From contig NC_048546.1 in assembly GCF_902806685.2 (NCBI RefSeq), forward strand, positions 7,874,001-7,938,000: DNA of 64,000 nt, in the 5' to 3' direction. The notes under the pieces are model-generated. The model saw only the letters and a list, made by a program, of their open reading frames with translations, was not told the origin of the DNA and did not search any database. Positions 42,493 through 54,729 of this stretch are shown here, one piece after another. Position numbers and translations under genes: made by a program. The stretch's first letter is position 1. Each line of letters begins with the position of its first letter. Source of the stretch: Maniola hyperantus. Taxonomy: Eukaryota > Arthropoda > Insecta > Lepidoptera > Nymphalidae.

Positions 42493-43483
42493 CGAATTCA
42501 TATACAAGTAGGTACAATGATCCTCAGTATCCCTCCGATATAATAATTATAATTTCACTGAACCTATTCCATGAGTTTGTAAGAACTAAGAAGTGAAGAT
42601 GCTCGACAAAAATATCTCTCGAGAGAGATAGAGATATTACATTATTTACAATACAAGTATCACAGCTTTCACAATATCCTTGCAACATGTACAAGTCAAC
42701 TTTTTCCCTATTCAATAACTATTCAGATCGCCCATTGAGAATAAAGATTGCCTACGACATCAAAGCCGAACAATTCAAAGACAAATGGTCGTGTTCTCCT
42801 TTGTAAAACATCCAAATCCAATCTAATATTTCAGAGAAAGTGATTTGTCAGACATAAGAAATAACATTGCTTTGTCTCTACTTTTCGCAATCTCGATACG
42901 AATTGATATAAAATTCTTCATTTCAATATTTTATTACGCGTACGATTTTGGACGATATGATCTTCGGAGATATTAAAAATATGATTTTGTGATGTAGGAA
43001 TCGAATCAGAACCTTTTTTGTTTAACTTTTTGTATGATACAATAAGTAGATAAAATATATAAAATTTACTTTTATAAGGTCCCCCCTATCTGTTATTTGA
43101 CAGATGCGGCCTCTCTCTATACGCCAGTCGCCATTTGAAGGAAGCTTACCTATATTAGAAATAACCAATTAGTCACTTCTATGTTCAAAAAGTAAATTAT
43201 ATTACTTTTAGCGCAACGACATACTTACTACATCCATATTTTTTTTATTTTATTTAGTTCTTGTGCCTGATCATGCGATCAGTCGGTGGACTATAAGCAG
43301 ATTGGTTGGAGGACAGATTGGTATGATTAAAGACAACTTCCCCAGCGGGAAACCTCCATGAGTCTCAGCTAATTATCCAGTATATACTTTCTCTTTAGTC
43401 GTCAGATCACCTGCGGCATTGTCAACTACACTGCCAGGCGAATTGGATGGTTAGTAAGTCTTGTTAAATCCATATATAAATTA
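42493..43483. other. No recognisable feature
   Basis: 1 kb. A short palindrome CTCTCGAGAGAG lies at about 42616-42627. A less AT-rich patch at 43260-43460 contains nothing I can name. Confidence 0.45.
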
Positions 43484-43684
43484 CTAGATGATGCCTAATT
43501 TAGGTTATAAAAACCCCGCGGGAACTCTTTGGCTCTTTTTGAAGTAGCCTATATTCTTCTACTCTCTCTCTCTCTCTTCTTCGGAACGCAAACTGTCTAT
43601 ACTAAATTTCGTCAAAATTGGTCGAGCGGATGGTCCATGAGAAAGTAGACAGACAGACACACTTTCGCATTTATAATATCAGTA
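43484..43684 (-). mobile_element. Helitron, GCGAAAGTGTG subfamily, reversed
   Basis: CTAGATGATGCCTAATTTAG, CGCGGGAACTCTTTGGCTC, GAAGTAGCCTATATTC, a (CT) run at 43560-43578, TTGGTCGAGCGGATGGTCCA, and CAGACACACTTTCGCATTTA at the right. Confidence 0.8.
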
Positions 43685-44289
43685 TGGCTAAAATTTATAC
43701 CTACACATAAATTAAAAAGCATATTTCACACAAAAATATCGCTCTGACACTTTTCAACTCATGGCCTGCTTGAAAAAACATCGTCACAATTCCGATAAAC
43801 AAATTAGCCCAGCTCTGGCAATGTGCACGCGGCCTACAACCGAGCCGGCAACACGTTATATTAAATTACGATGTCGTGATTACTATCATATGTTTGCAGA
43901 GATAACTAGATTGCAGATTAAACTCTCGCAGATATGAAAGCAAGAGAAAATTTAAAGGCTTGACGCTCCATATCTTGGCAATTACTTAGCCAGCAAAACT
44001 AGACAAAACTCATAACTTTTCACGAATGCTGATGTTATTAGGACGATTACTTGAACACTCTCTTCGCACATACCTAGTAGTAGGTATATTACTTATATAA
44101 ACTACAATCCCTTCCAAAATCCTCTTCACTTATTCAAAGCAGATTTTCATATAGGTTGGAGCGCGCTTGCCCAAAAGATGCCTATTCAGATTTGCTGTAA
44201 AGGTATTCGGGAATCTAATTCAATCTTAATAAAATATATTTTCTTGTATTCGCCAAGTAAAAATTTTTTCCGAATTTTAAAATAGAAAA
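43685..44289. other. No recognisable feature
   Basis: AT-rich; nothing identified. Confidence 0.45.
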
Positions 44290-44470
44290 TCAAATCAAAT
44301 CAAAGTTTTTGATGATCATAAGTTAATAAAATAAGTACATAGTCTTAAGAATTTACTAAATATACGCCAAATACCTACACAGTCTCTCATCAAGGACACT
44401 CACAAACTGCTCAAGAAATTTCCCGTTCCTATAAAGAGAAATATTACAGAGCTCAAAAGTCCCTAGACCC
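44290..44470 (-). mobile_element. Probable LINE 3' UTR with AAATC tail
   Basis: The plus-strand start AAATCAAATCAAATCAAAG is a (GATTT) tail read backwards, as found at the 3' ends of some CR1/Jockey-type LINEs. The rest is non-coding 3' UTR-like sequence. The family was not confirmed. Confidence 0.35.
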
Positions 44471-45114
44471 TACTTCTATTAACTGATCTTGCGTGTGTTT
44501 AATAAGGTTTATATTTTAGCGAAGCCATAATATAAGAATTCAAAGTGATAGGCATAAATAAAGTTCCCACATAAATCGTTCACTTATTATGCGATTACCC
44601 GACGCAATACGCGTAAGCTATGCCGCAACCGTATCAAGGTTAATGCGACTCCACCTGCCGTAGCTGCTGAGCCACGCTGAGCGTTGAACTAAACACGGGG
44701 CAGCCTTGCGAGTCGCGCTCGGCTTACGAACTTCTCAGAAACTCCGCCGTCTGACGCAATTCCGGTCATGATCCCGACTTGTGCGCTCCAAATTCAAAAC
44801 TCTTGGAGCTAATTTCCGAACGCCACTTTGTTCTTTATTCAATTTCCGATATTCGCTTTATTACGAACGAGAATTCGATTCCTATTCTGCTCCGCCCGTC
44901 TCAAAGGCATACTAAACGTTAAACGCGCTTTATTGAAATATTTCGATTGAGCTTATTGCTAACGGCTTTCATTAAAAGCTTAGCGTATATTAACATGGAA
45001 CGTTACAAATCTAATTAAAATTCTCGAAACAACTTAAAATAGCCATAATCGTAAACCCCGACAAAAAGTACGAGTATGTGAGAATGGTCCTAATGAACAG
45101 ATTTTTTTAAAACA
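44471..45114. other. No gene; moderately GC-rich unique stretch
   Basis: 44590-44960 is less AT-rich than its surroundings and shows no repeat I recognise. It could be conserved non-coding DNA, but this is a guess from composition only. Confidence 0.35.
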
Positions 45115-45280
45115 CTAGATGAAGCCCGAGACTTCAACCGCGTAAAATCTTTAATTTTTCGGGATAAAAGTATCCTATGTCTGTCTCTTCGACTTCCCCC
45201 ACGTGGATTTCCGTTTTTTTAAGAATCCGGTGAAAACTTTGATTTTCCGAAACAAAAATATCCATGTCCGTTTCTGGTGA
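45115..45280 (-). mobile_element. Two partial Helitron ends in tandem
   Basis: CTAGATGAAGCCCGAGACTTC with CGGGATAAAAGTATCCTATG, then a second CCACGTGGATTTCCG with TTTGATTTTCCGAAACAAAA, both reversed. Confidence 0.6.
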
Positions 45281-45883
45281 TCTGACAAATCTTGAAAAGT
45301 AGGAAGAACCTGCAGAAAACTGTACAAAAGAACACCAATCGTTTTAGAGCTTTCAAATTAGTTCATCTGTGTATAATAGATACCATTATCAGCTAACTAA
45401 ACAAATAAAACTTCAATGTAATAAAAATAATCTGTGATCTTGATATGAAGGACTTTGCTGTTGTGAAAAGTAAGATAAATTAAGGGTTTAAATGAAGTGG
45501 GCAATAAATTCAAACAGATGACTTCAGGTCCGGATAAGCTTTAGAGATAAGTATCTACTTTATAAATAAGATTTTTATCAATATTCGGAGCAATAAGAAA
45601 AATGTGTTACCCTGACCCTCCGTTCCCCTTCTTCCTTCTTCCTTTTTCCACTCCCCCCTCCCGTCACAACAGCCATCGCGGGCAAATATTAAATTTGCTA
45701 CGTCAGTAAAAGCCACGAGCACGTCACATTATTATGACTTTTGTTCCACTGACTGACGGCATTTTCACGTCAACATTGCCTATTGGATTTTTTTTTCAAT
45801 TTTCCAAACATTATATCCCGCATTAACATTTCGCAGTGATGTTGTGGTGATGTTGAGCCACAACAGAGATAGATTTACTATTC
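45281..45883. other. No recognisable feature
   Basis: Contains a C/T-rich run CCCCTTCTTCCTTCTTCC at about 45624; otherwise nothing. Confidence 0.45.
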
Positions 45884-46204
45884 ATTGTCATCATCAACTC
45901 ATCGACGGCTCCCTACTGACTACTGAGAATGAGTCTATGCTCAGAATGAGAATAGTTTGGCCATAATCACGCTGGCCGCAAAGTGTGGATTGGTCCGCAG
46001 ACTTCACATGTCATTGAGAATATTATTATGGAGAACTCTTAGGCAAGCCGGTTGCCTCACTGTGTTTTCTTTCACCGTTAAAGCAAGTGATATTTAATTG
46101 CTTAAAACAGACATAACTCCGAAAAGCTAGTAGTGCGTACGAGGGGTTGAACCCTCGAACCGTCGAATAGGAGGCCAACGTCTTAACCACTAAGCTATCA
46201 CCGT
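45884..46204 (-). mobile_element. tRNA-derived SINE, near full length
   Basis: On the minus strand the tRNA-like head (GTGATAGCTTAGTGGTTAAG, and a GGTTCAACCCC B-box-like step) is at the right end. The TTCGGAGTTATGTCTG step, GAAAGAAAACACAGTGAGGC and the terminal GTTGATGATGAC follow. About 320 bp, one of the longest copies. Confidence 0.8.
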
Positions 46205-46350
46205 ACTGACTATTACTAGGCTGTTTTGACAGTAAATACCCGACGGCCGACAGTCATCTTTTCCTTTTAAACATTATGACCAGAATCACACCTTGAAACA
46301 CCGAACGCTATGTCGCGTCAAAATTTCAGCGGCGTCTGAGCGGGTTCTAA

Positions 46351-46405
46351 AGTACACGCCCGGAGAGTTACGACTACTGTTATGAGACGGGCGTGCACTT
46401 TATGT
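46351..46405. repeat. Short strong hairpin
   Basis: TAAAGTACACGCCCG and CGGGCGTGCACTTTA are inverted repeats of 15 bp with one mismatch around a loop of about 25 nt. It may be the core of a small MITE. Its arm length is below that of a typical pre-miRNA. Confidence 0.7.
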
Positions 46406-46407
46406 CG

Positions 46408-46470
46408 TTCGTCGTCGTCACTCGTCATCATCAACCAATAGACGACAAATGCTGGACTTGCATCTAAAAT
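46408..46470 (-). mobile_element. RTE-type LINE 3' end scrap
   Basis: Plus-strand CGTCGTCACTCGTCATCATC, AACCAATAGACGACAAATG and CTGGACTTG resemble the reversed RTE ending. Degraded. Confidence 0.4.
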
Positions 46471-48265
46471 ATTCTAGATAGTTATAAGTAGCTTAGTCGA
46501 CGAAAAACCTTGGAAATCCCCTTAGAACTAAATAGACACGAAGGGCAATCTATCTATTCCTTCACATACCTACATTTGAAAAAGCAATAAAACTAAATTT
46601 AACTCTGTCCACAATAGATAATGTATGCCAAGCATTTTGTCTAACCCAATAAAAAGGTAGGTATTACAAAACTTTTATTTCGCAACTCGGACTCTAACAC
46701 CAATAAATCATTAAAAATATCCGAAGACAGGAAGAATTTAAAAATCATTTATTAAAATAAAAGAAAAACTCTCATAAATAAAAAGAAATCTATTTCAGAA
46801 AATAGACTAATACGTCTTTGAAACGACTTGAGTGTAAAAACAGACCAATTCTGAGATTAACTCTAAGCAACTCGCGGATCACACGTATAAAAATAAACTA
46901 TAATGTTCGTCCTAGAGCCAGTGGTAAGAATACATAAACTTACTACTTAAGTTAATTAATTATACATTAGTAATGCATTTTTTAATTTATTTAAAGTAAT
47001 GTCTAAATTACAATTAGTAAGAACTACCAATTTTATTGTAGCTTGGCGTCAATTCTGAAAATGCATTTTATTGTATTGCTTGTGATGTGCTCGTCAACTA
47101 CATTTTATTAAAGTTTCATAAATCTATGGCCTAAACCCTTCTCATTCTTAGAGAGGACCGTTCTCAAGAGGGGCGATTTCCCTACCCTCATCGTAATGAT
47201 AAAAAATAATTAGAAATTAAGTTTTAGAACATTCCTAGTTCATTATATTTTACAGACGTCTCTCAGACTCACTAACTAGTACAGACACGCTGTAATAACC
47301 GTGATTAATTGCATCTCCTGTCAAAGTGCTAAGTGACAGTGCGTGAAGAGTAGACCCAACCACTTACTGAATAAAAAAGAAGCTAAACTAAAACTGTACT
47401 CTTCAGTTGTGAACTCGTTAAAATAGCATTGAGTTTGTAAAATGCATTAGGAATGTAGTCATGTCAACTTAGGACATTTCCGACAAAAGTAAAGGCTTCC
47501 CTTATTTTGGCTCCGTTAGAGTTCCGATACTTTGTTAGAAAAATGCCCAATACAAAATCTCTGATTCGCATGATTCTACCTGAAGAATAAAGAAACCTCT
47601 TAAAAATTAATGAAATTACAGGCGTACCTCACTACTCGTAACGCCATCCACATATTTTTTTCGGCGTATTTGACTTTCGAGTACAGATTAAATAAATTGC
47701 CGCCCACCGCATTGATCGATTGGGATTCATTTTCACTGACGCCAAGAAGAGACATGCAAGAGCCAAGAAATGACCAATCAGAGATGAAGAAATAGCAAAA
47801 TAGACGAAATAGCATACCATCTCTCAAATTCTTATTGGTCTAATTCCTATCATCCGCGCATCGCTCTGCTCGTCACCAGGTTAGTCGAGACGTGTCCTAA
47901 TAATTGATCTTGGAATTACATTTATAGCTTGACACTAGGTATATTATTACACTTACGTACAGTTGCTTAATATGCATTGTGTGACAGTATACTAAATGTG
48001 GACCGTCTGTTACTACGCAATTAGGGACTAAAAGAGTAAAAAAACAAGGTGAAAAATAAAAAGTGCATGTGCCGACAGATGTTGGCGCAGTGGCGCTGAG
48101 CGATGACGACAGGTGCAGCGGTACAATAGGGTTGGCACGAGCCACATTTTTGTAAAGGTCTCCTATTAGTTCCACTTAAGAAAACTTTTTTTAATTACTT
48201 ATATTATAGTGATCTGAACACGTTTTTATGTAGTTTCAGACATGTTGGAGTGATTCAATTAGTCA
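46471..48265. other. 1.8 kb without a convincing gene
   Basis: Three mutually overlapping frames of 61-75 codons (47600-47827) and a 92-codon minus frame (47897-48175) show no family. CTATGGCCTAAACCCTTCTC near 47126 is a SINE scrap. Confidence 0.45.
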
Positions 48266-48455
48266 CTAGCTGATGCCCGCAACTTCATCCACGTCAATTT
48301 AGGTTTTAAAGATCCCGTAGAAACTCTTTGATTTTCCGGTATAAAAAGCCTATGTCACTCTCCAGGCTTTTGACTATACCCATGCAGGTTAACGGGCAGG
48401 CCAACAAACCAGTAAACCAACAAACAAACACAGTTTCGTATTCATAATATAGGCA
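48266..48455 (-). mobile_element. Helitron, GCGAAAGTGTG subfamily, reversed
   Basis: CTAGCTGATGCCCGCAACTTC, AAACTCTTTGATTTTCCGGT, ATACCCATGCAGGTTAACG, ACCAACAAACAAACACAGTT, TCGTATTCATAATATAGG. Confidence 0.85.
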
Positions 48456-49467
48456 GTTATATCAATTGATTTTTACTTATTTTGAAATAAGTAAGTACAA
48501 AAATCTGGTGAGTTAATTTCTGAGTTGATTAGGAGACATTATAAATAGATAATGGTACTGATTCTGAGCACAACTTATTTTAGAGTATTCGCATGCCTAC
48601 TCTTCTTACTAATGTAATATGAAACGGACAGACGCAGTTTGACAGTTTAAAATTTTATTTTTAGATGGTACAACTCGTGATTTTTATACTGCTACTTTTT
48701 AAATTTGTAGCGTGCACTAAAATTTTGAGTCTTTAAATGTAAAGTTCATGTTCTGTCCCTTTTTAGCATTGTTAAAAAGAAAAGGATGCAGATACTTTAA
48801 ATTTAGTTTAGAGAAAGACAACGGAATCGGTGCCAGTGGAGTGCATAAATATGAATTTGCTCTCAGTATTTGGTTTGTTCTCGTAACAATTGGGAAATAA
48901 CCTTTAGTCATACCGAAACGGACAACATACTGTCAGCATACAACGTTAGCGGACCTAAAATATAATTAGTGCATTTGCATCGCATCAATAATCTACGTAG
49001 GTATTTGTCGACTTTGGTTTTAGATTAAACTAATTGAATGGATAATAATAAGCTACTGAATGTGAAATTAATATTTTACCACTCATAGTTGTTATTATTC
49101 AAACAGTAAATTTAATACTGGCGTTCAATTAATTAATTGAAACAATAGTTAGCAGATGATTTATTAACCTATTTGTTATTACGTGATCGTACAATTCCAG
49201 TCCCTTACAAGTCTATAGAACCAACAATTAGGCAAACCGAGCAATTATCACTAATCACTATAGTTTATTACCGTTTTCACATAGCTAAACAAACGGTATC
49301 ATTTGAAACTGAAAACATTTCATTATCTACCTCACCATACCATACCATATTCCACGACTCGCGCTGGCCAAGTGCGGACTGGCAGAGGGAAAATTTCAAG
49401 GGAATCCTTCGATTTTCCGGAACAGAAAGCAAACTATCTCTACCAAACTGTAGCAAATATAATTAAA
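48456..49467. other. No gene; SINE scrap
   Basis: CGCGCTGGCCAAGTGCGGAC near 49361 is a piece of the SINE core. It joins directly to a Helitron-like piece (AATCCTTCGATTTTCCGGAA). Frames of 64-97 codons here have no family. Confidence 0.45.
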
Positions 49468-49689
49468 CTAGCTTATTCCCGCGGCTTTATCCGGGTAGAC
49501 TCCACAAATTTCGTACCCCTATTTTACCCCCTTAGGGGTTGAATTTTCAAAAATCCTTTTTTAGCAGATGTCTACGTCATAAAAGCTATCTATCTGCAAG
49601 CCAAATTTCAGCCTAACCCCTCCAATAATTTGAGCTGTGCGTTGATAGATTAGTCAGTCAGTCAGCTTTTCCTTTTATATATTATATAT
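49468..49689 (-). mobile_element. Helitron, GACT-repeat subfamily, reversed
   Basis: CTAGCTTATTCCCGCGGCTTT, ATTTTACCCCCTTAGGGGTT, TTGCGTTGATAGAT-type step, AGTCAGTCAGTCAG (the GACT tract reversed), CTTTTCCTTTTATATATTAT at the 5' end. Confidence 0.85.
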
Positions 49690-51131
49690 GGATACCTGTC
49701 GACTACATTATATTTTTTTAACGGCCTTTACCAGCCCTGTAATTTTTTTACCGTAACGATAATTTTTACTAATGGTAGCAAAAGAAATTGCAAGTTAACA
49801 ACCCTAGTAAAATGATTGACCTATTGGCAGCGGGCAAGATAGTTAAGCCTGTACTAATCGACCTACAAATCAGACATAATTCTGTAGTGAGTCTTTTGCT
49901 TTTCGTCTAAATAAATAACGGATCGCTGGTACCAAAATAGCTCTCCTATTTCTTGTGTATTTTTTTATATAGAAATTCTTTGGAAAAGATGAAATTTACT
50001 TTGTGACGTTTGTCAATCCATAATGTCTAATGTATAATATAGAACTCCCGTTTCTTAAAATGTGAGAAAAATATCTGGTTTTTTTTTAAATTTATAAATA
50101 AAAATTCTCACCAGCAGTACCTACCTATTAGTTAAATACATTAGTAATAAACAAGTTGGAGTACTTATTGAAACTAATTATAATTTATTATAAATGGAGC
50201 TACGTCAACGACGCAAGTTTTTAGGTTTTACATGATAGAGTATAAATTGATTCAAATTGCTAATAAATAATTTCAAAATGTATTCAAACAAAAACATCTG
50301 CTCAAAACTTAGAAGCGAGTACTATAGAAACTAAATCATAAACGGAGCCATTTCTACATGCAGATTTTAAAATATTACATGTATAAAGATATTCAAACTG
50401 CTTTATAATTTCACATGGTATTTAAACAACATCATCCGGCAACTTTGAAGCGAAATTCCTAAGTTCGTCTAAAAATCCGCCAACTTATAAACACGGAGCG
50501 ATCCCGACAAACACAGACATTCCGCAAGTCCGGCTTACGGCAACCGACCAACCCCGTTTCCACCGTTGTTTAATTCCATTAGGGCACCCCTTTTATCTCC
50601 TCCACTTTTATCTTCCACTATTGGATTACTGAACAAAATGCCGTGGAAAAGACACACGCAATTCGCCTTTGCCATTACTTCATCTCTTGTTAAATAATAG
50701 CCTTTTGCAGCGTTGATGCCTGTAGTTGCACTTGTTTTTTGCACGAGAACATTGTGTTTAAAGTTTAATTTAACTTGTGTTATATATACTTATATCAGTC
50801 TCGTTTTGAGTTTTAAAGCTATGTAGAAGACCTGGAATGTTTTAGATTAAATATAAAGGGTTTGAAAACATTCGTATGCACGGAGTACATTTTGTGATCT
50901 GTGTTCGTCATTATGTTTGTTAAAAATATTATGGAAAAGACGCAAATAGGTACTTATTGTCCCTACACGAAGAAAATAGTGACTGCTCACTGAACTAAAT
51001 CAGTACTAAAGGTTATACGCTACGAAGTGCCTACTTCTTGCCAATAATTTTCAAAGTAGGCAATCTTGGAACCTCCACAAATCTTCGGGAATGTTTGTTC
51101 AGAATAATAAGAGCATGGATTTTTACAGTGA
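49690..51131. other. 1.4 kb without a recognisable gene
   Basis: AT-rich. 50480-50700 is somewhat less AT-rich and repeat-free; a 69-codon minus frame there has no family. Confidence 0.45.
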
Positions 51132-51372
51132 GCGGTAATAATATCTTAGTGGTTAAAGACGTCGGCCTCCAGTTCGTTGGTTCGGGGTTTAATACCGGGT
51201 ACGCACTTCTAACTTTTCGGAGTTATGTGCGGATTCACTGGCTTTAACGGGGAAGAAAAACATCGAGAGGAAACCGGCATGTCTGAGAGTTCTTCTTAAT
51301 GTTTTGTGTGATGTGCCAATCTGCACTTGGCCAGCGTGGTGGACTATAGCTTCTTTTTCTTCTGAGAGGTTT
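51132..51372 (+). mobile_element. tRNA-derived SINE with head, 3'-truncated
   Basis: ATATCTTAGTGGTTAAAGAC (A-box-like), GTTCGGGGTTTAATACCGGG (weak B box), TAACTTTTCGGAGTTATG, CGAGAGGAAACCGGCATGTC, CTTGGCCAGCGTGGTGGACT, fading out in CTTCTGAGAGG. Confidence 0.75.
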
Positions 51373-51854
51373 CATTCTGAGATATTCGTGTTGTTTCTGA
51401 CATCAAAGTGACAGTAAAACTTACCGTTCAGGTCGATTAGGGTAAGTAACGAAACTAATTTCTAATATGTTTCGTTAACGACACTTTCCGAGTTCCCTAC
51501 CCAACAAATTTCGACGACTGTGCGGAATAGTTAGTCTGGCAACTTGGTCCTCAGATATTAATCAATACCCACACTATGGCCACACATGAATTGATGGCGA
51601 TATTGTACTGAGTTATAACTATTTCACACTATTATCGCTACGCTTACAATAATTGTGTTCTGCAGATTAATATTATCATTTAAAGTGTATGGCAGTGGGA
51701 TGGTTTCTGCGCACTTTATATCTCCAAGTGAGTATAAACACTATGCGCGCTTGGTCTGAATAACAATTAAAATATTGTATCATGGATGATGGGAATTAGT
51801 TAGAATCGATGCAGCAGTAGAGTAGTATATACCTATCTCAATTTTACATAAATA
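51373..51854. other. No recognisable feature
   Basis: Nothing identified. Confidence 0.4.
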
Positions 51855-52075
51855 AATCAATAAAAATATTTTTCTTTCAATTAAACTTTTATAAGTACTT
51901 TTGAATCGTCAAATGCATCTAACACTGGTTCGAAATGCCTTTCCTGCCGAGAAGAACCAGCAAGAAACTCGGCGGTTGCTCTTTTCAAATACACCTTCAT
52001 AATCATTAATTTGTGTTTTACAAACTTGGGTTTAAGAATAACAAGGTCCAAGTCTGTTATTTTCATAATATTATA
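51855..52075 (-). mobile_element. LINE 3' end (AAGAACCAGCAAGAAACTCGG family)
   Basis: Plus-strand AATCGTCAAATGCATCTAAC, CTGGTTCGAAATGCCTTTCC and GCCGAGAAGAACCAGCAAGA form a common lepidopteran LINE 3' end read backwards. The minus frame inside ends RATAEFLAGSSRQERHF, a translated 3' region. A (TTTATTGATTTATTTA) tail-like run is at the left. Confidence 0.6.
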
Positions 52076-52247
52076 GGAATGTCTGTATATAACTTGGTGG
52101 TTTATTAAACTCTCGTACAGGACCTGCTTATTCGTAAACTATGAAGTTCTGAAGTAGGTACCAACTTAACTTGCTGTTCCCCAAGGAAGGCGGTAAGTTA
52201 GGTGAGAACTCCAAGGATCTCATACGGTACCAGTATATTATAGTTAA

Positions 52248-52357
52248 CTAGCTTACACTCGCGACTTCGTCCGCGTGGAATACAAAAATTTCAAACCCCT
52301 ATTTTACCCCTTTAGGGATTGAATTTTCAAAAATCCTTTCTTAGCAGACGGCTATGG
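52248..52357 (-). mobile_element. Helitron, GACT-repeat subfamily, 3' half
   Basis: CTAGCTTACACTCGCGACTTC, GTCCGCGTGGAATACAAAAA, ATTTTACCCCTTTAGGGATT, CAAAAATCCTTTCTTAGCAG, then cut before the GACT tract. Confidence 0.8.
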
Positions 52358-52629
52358 AAGATTTTAATACACATTTTGCAACATTGATCATAAACGTGTA
52401 CCCAAAGATAGACGGTTCAGCTTCAGATAATATTAGGCCAAGTGTCGACGCACTCTAAATCCTCGAAGCAAGTGGACTTCTGCAAGATACTAAAAAAAAA
52501 CATACGGTTTTCACCAATACAAAGAGGGATTAACTAAGAAGATTAAAAAGCACAGCGTGAACATTTTACGAAAATAAGCTACTAATAATAATAAGCTACT
52601 AGCTTTATGATAATTGTGAATTAAGTCAG
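52358..52629. other. No recognisable feature
   Basis: AT-rich; nothing identified. Confidence 0.4.
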
Positions 52630-52696
52630 AAAAAATCATGCCATCTGAGAACTTCCGTGGCATGCGCCGCGCCCGTGCGAAGCCGGGGCGGGTCGC
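52630..52696 (+). mobile_element. RTE- or Helitron-like 3' end scrap
   Basis: CATGCGCCGCGCCCGTGCGA, AGCCGGGGCGGGTCGCTAG|T is a GC-rich ending I know from lepidopteran repeats, usually assigned to RTE 3' ends. Body missing. Confidence 0.5.
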
Positions 52697-53218
52697 TAGT
52701 TTTTGATACAGGAAGTCGGCAGTATGGCTTCACACTATAAGTAGACGTCACCTAGTCTAGAATTTAAAGGAGCACGGGACATACGCAATCAAGTGTTATA
52801 AAGTATCAAGTAACCGATACATATGGTCGTGTTAATATCCTCATGCACCTGGTTGAATTCTTGACTTATTAAACTAAATATAGAATTGAGTAACCATTTT
52901 CAATGTGCATTCTTAGCGCAATGGCTGTAGACATACAAAGAGAGAATGCGTGTGCGACGTGTTTAGCGTGCATTAGCAGTTAGGGTTGATACAAACAATA
53001 ATAATTAATCTACATCTATTAATAAGCAGTTCATCTACGTATACATTAACATTTAACGCATGCGCTACAATAAAGAATAGTAAAAGGTACCAGAAGTGAG
53101 TTAAAAAGTTAGACAGAAAGGCAGGGCATTATAAGCTATTTTTGGATTGGTTATTGGACTGTCCTCTCCTTTAAACTTGCGCGCAGACATTGGTCACACG
53201 CGGAGAGCTTACCGAGAG
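52697..53218. other. No recognisable feature
   Basis: Nothing identified. Confidence 0.4.
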
Positions 53219-53340
53219 GTTTAATCTTTAAACTAACCTAACTACAACATTAACCTGATCAGGGCCCAAAATTACTACTACAACCAATCAATTAAAATGA
53301 CCTAAACGCAAAGCATTTAATAGTCGAATGAGTCTGCGAG
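53219..53340 (+). repeat. Second copy of the 6647-6769 repeat
   Basis: TTTAAACTAACCTAACTACA, ATTAACCTGATCAGGGCCC, AATGACCTAAACGCAAAGCA and TTTAATAGTCGA align in order and strand with the 6.6 kb copy. Confidence 0.6.
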
Positions 53341-54019
53341 CGAGACGCAGACTGACTTTCAAACTATCAACCACGCGTATTTGTACAATCGACTCAAAAT
53401 GTTGACGCAACCGATCACGTGACGTCTGTTTCAAAGGCGGCAAATATAAGTGTGATAACAATAGATACAGTTAAAAATTACTTTATGGAAATAAAAGTTA
53501 CCGTTCATTACAAATTTACCTCAGAAAGTTTAAATAATAATAATGTAAAAAAATCAGAATAGTATGTTCAATGATAATTTAAATGAAGCGATTATTCTCA
53601 TAATATAAGGTAGATTTTCCCCGTCTTTTCTGATATTTTATACAGTCCAGATTAAGTAAAGTTGTCCATATTTGATTCTGAAATATTCCTGTCACAATTT
53701 TATTTTATCAAATAAATTATATTTATCTTTTTATAATTTAAACTCTTTTCATAGCCCTGGAATAGAGCCACGCGTTGCGTTCTTACTACCATATTCAAAC
53801 AGGCCACTCACTTTCTTGCGCCGGCGCACCGAATTGCATTGACTTAATTACTAACATGCAAGTGGTGACATGTTTTACGATTTAGCAGTAAAAGGAAACG
53901 TAACCCACTTACATAAAATAAAATAGTGTCGTATACCACATTTTAACCAATTCTAATAAAATTACTCTACCAAGTAATCGGATCGGAAAGAGGAGTACGG
54001 AAATCCCTACAAAGTGTGA
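53341..54019. other. No recognisable feature
   Basis: AT-rich; nothing identified. Confidence 0.4.
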
Positions 54020-54250
54020 ATGTCTTTCGGTTTAAACGACGATAACGATGAAAAACCTAATCGAATAACGACTAAAATAGACCATTTTCTTTCAGGAAAT
54101 GAAACTAGAAAAGTTCTATTAAAAATACAGCAAGAGTTGTTTAAGGGTTTGTCGTTACAAACTTGTAGTACTAAGTATAAGGGACTTGATAATATTATAC
54201 TCGTTGCAAGCGCCGGGAACGCTTGCTATATCAAATCCCTAAAGTGGTAA
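54020..54250 (+). CDS. Unrecognised 76-codon open frame (doubtful)
   Basis: The predicted product begins MSFGLNDDNDEKPNRITTKI and continues with ETRKVLLKIQQELFKGLSL, ending ACYIKSLKW. It is hydrophilic and its residue usage looks more protein-like than most chance frames here: mixed charges, no homopolymers, not overlapping any repeat I recognise. No signal peptide, membrane segment or known domain. It could be a small gene, an exon, or chance. Confidence 0.2.
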   Translation: MSFGLNDDNDEKPNRITTKIDHFLSGNETRKVLLKIQQELFKGLSLQTCSTKYKGLDNIILVASAGNACYIKSLKW

Positions 54251-54729
54251 ATCAATTCGTCGCATGTGTCTTCTCAAAAAGTATATTAAGTAAGTCTACT
54301 TAAGTCTAAATCAGATTTTATTTCAATTTTCACCAAAAGGTGGACCGTGTCATATTGAGAAGATTGCCATATCTGTGTAGGCTGTATCCTTATTTATATT
54401 GATGCTGGCGCATTTTAGCTAGTCATCTATAAATAACAACAGCACCATTAGCTTCGATAAGAATAAATGATTGCTTTTTGTTTGATAAAATTTGTAACAA
54501 AGCCGTTTGACCAAATCTAAAGGCCGTTTGATTAATCGCAAAACGGAACGCGACCGAAATGGAAAACGTTATTGGCATACCAACGTAACAATTAATGGGA
54601 GCGCCACTCCAGTGACGTAGACGTTTAAAAAGCTTTGTGATCGAAATCGCTTGATGGGAAATGAATTGGAAGCGGGAAGATAATCAGATAACACAAGTGT
54701 CATAATCAAGGAACAAAAAGCTTAATTTG
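54251..54729. other. No recognisable feature
   Basis: Nothing identified. Confidence 0.4.

Noticed and set aside
42655..42680. miR-2-family seed (TATCACAGC)
   Set aside because: Only the seed-like word matches; the rest differs and no hairpin of suitable length surrounds it.
46351..46405. Pre-miRNA
   Set aside because: The stem is only about 15 bp, too short for a normal precursor; reported as a hairpin only.
47600..47827. Three overlapping frames on both strands as small genes
   Set aside because: They shadow each other, have no family and show no start or splice context that favours one.
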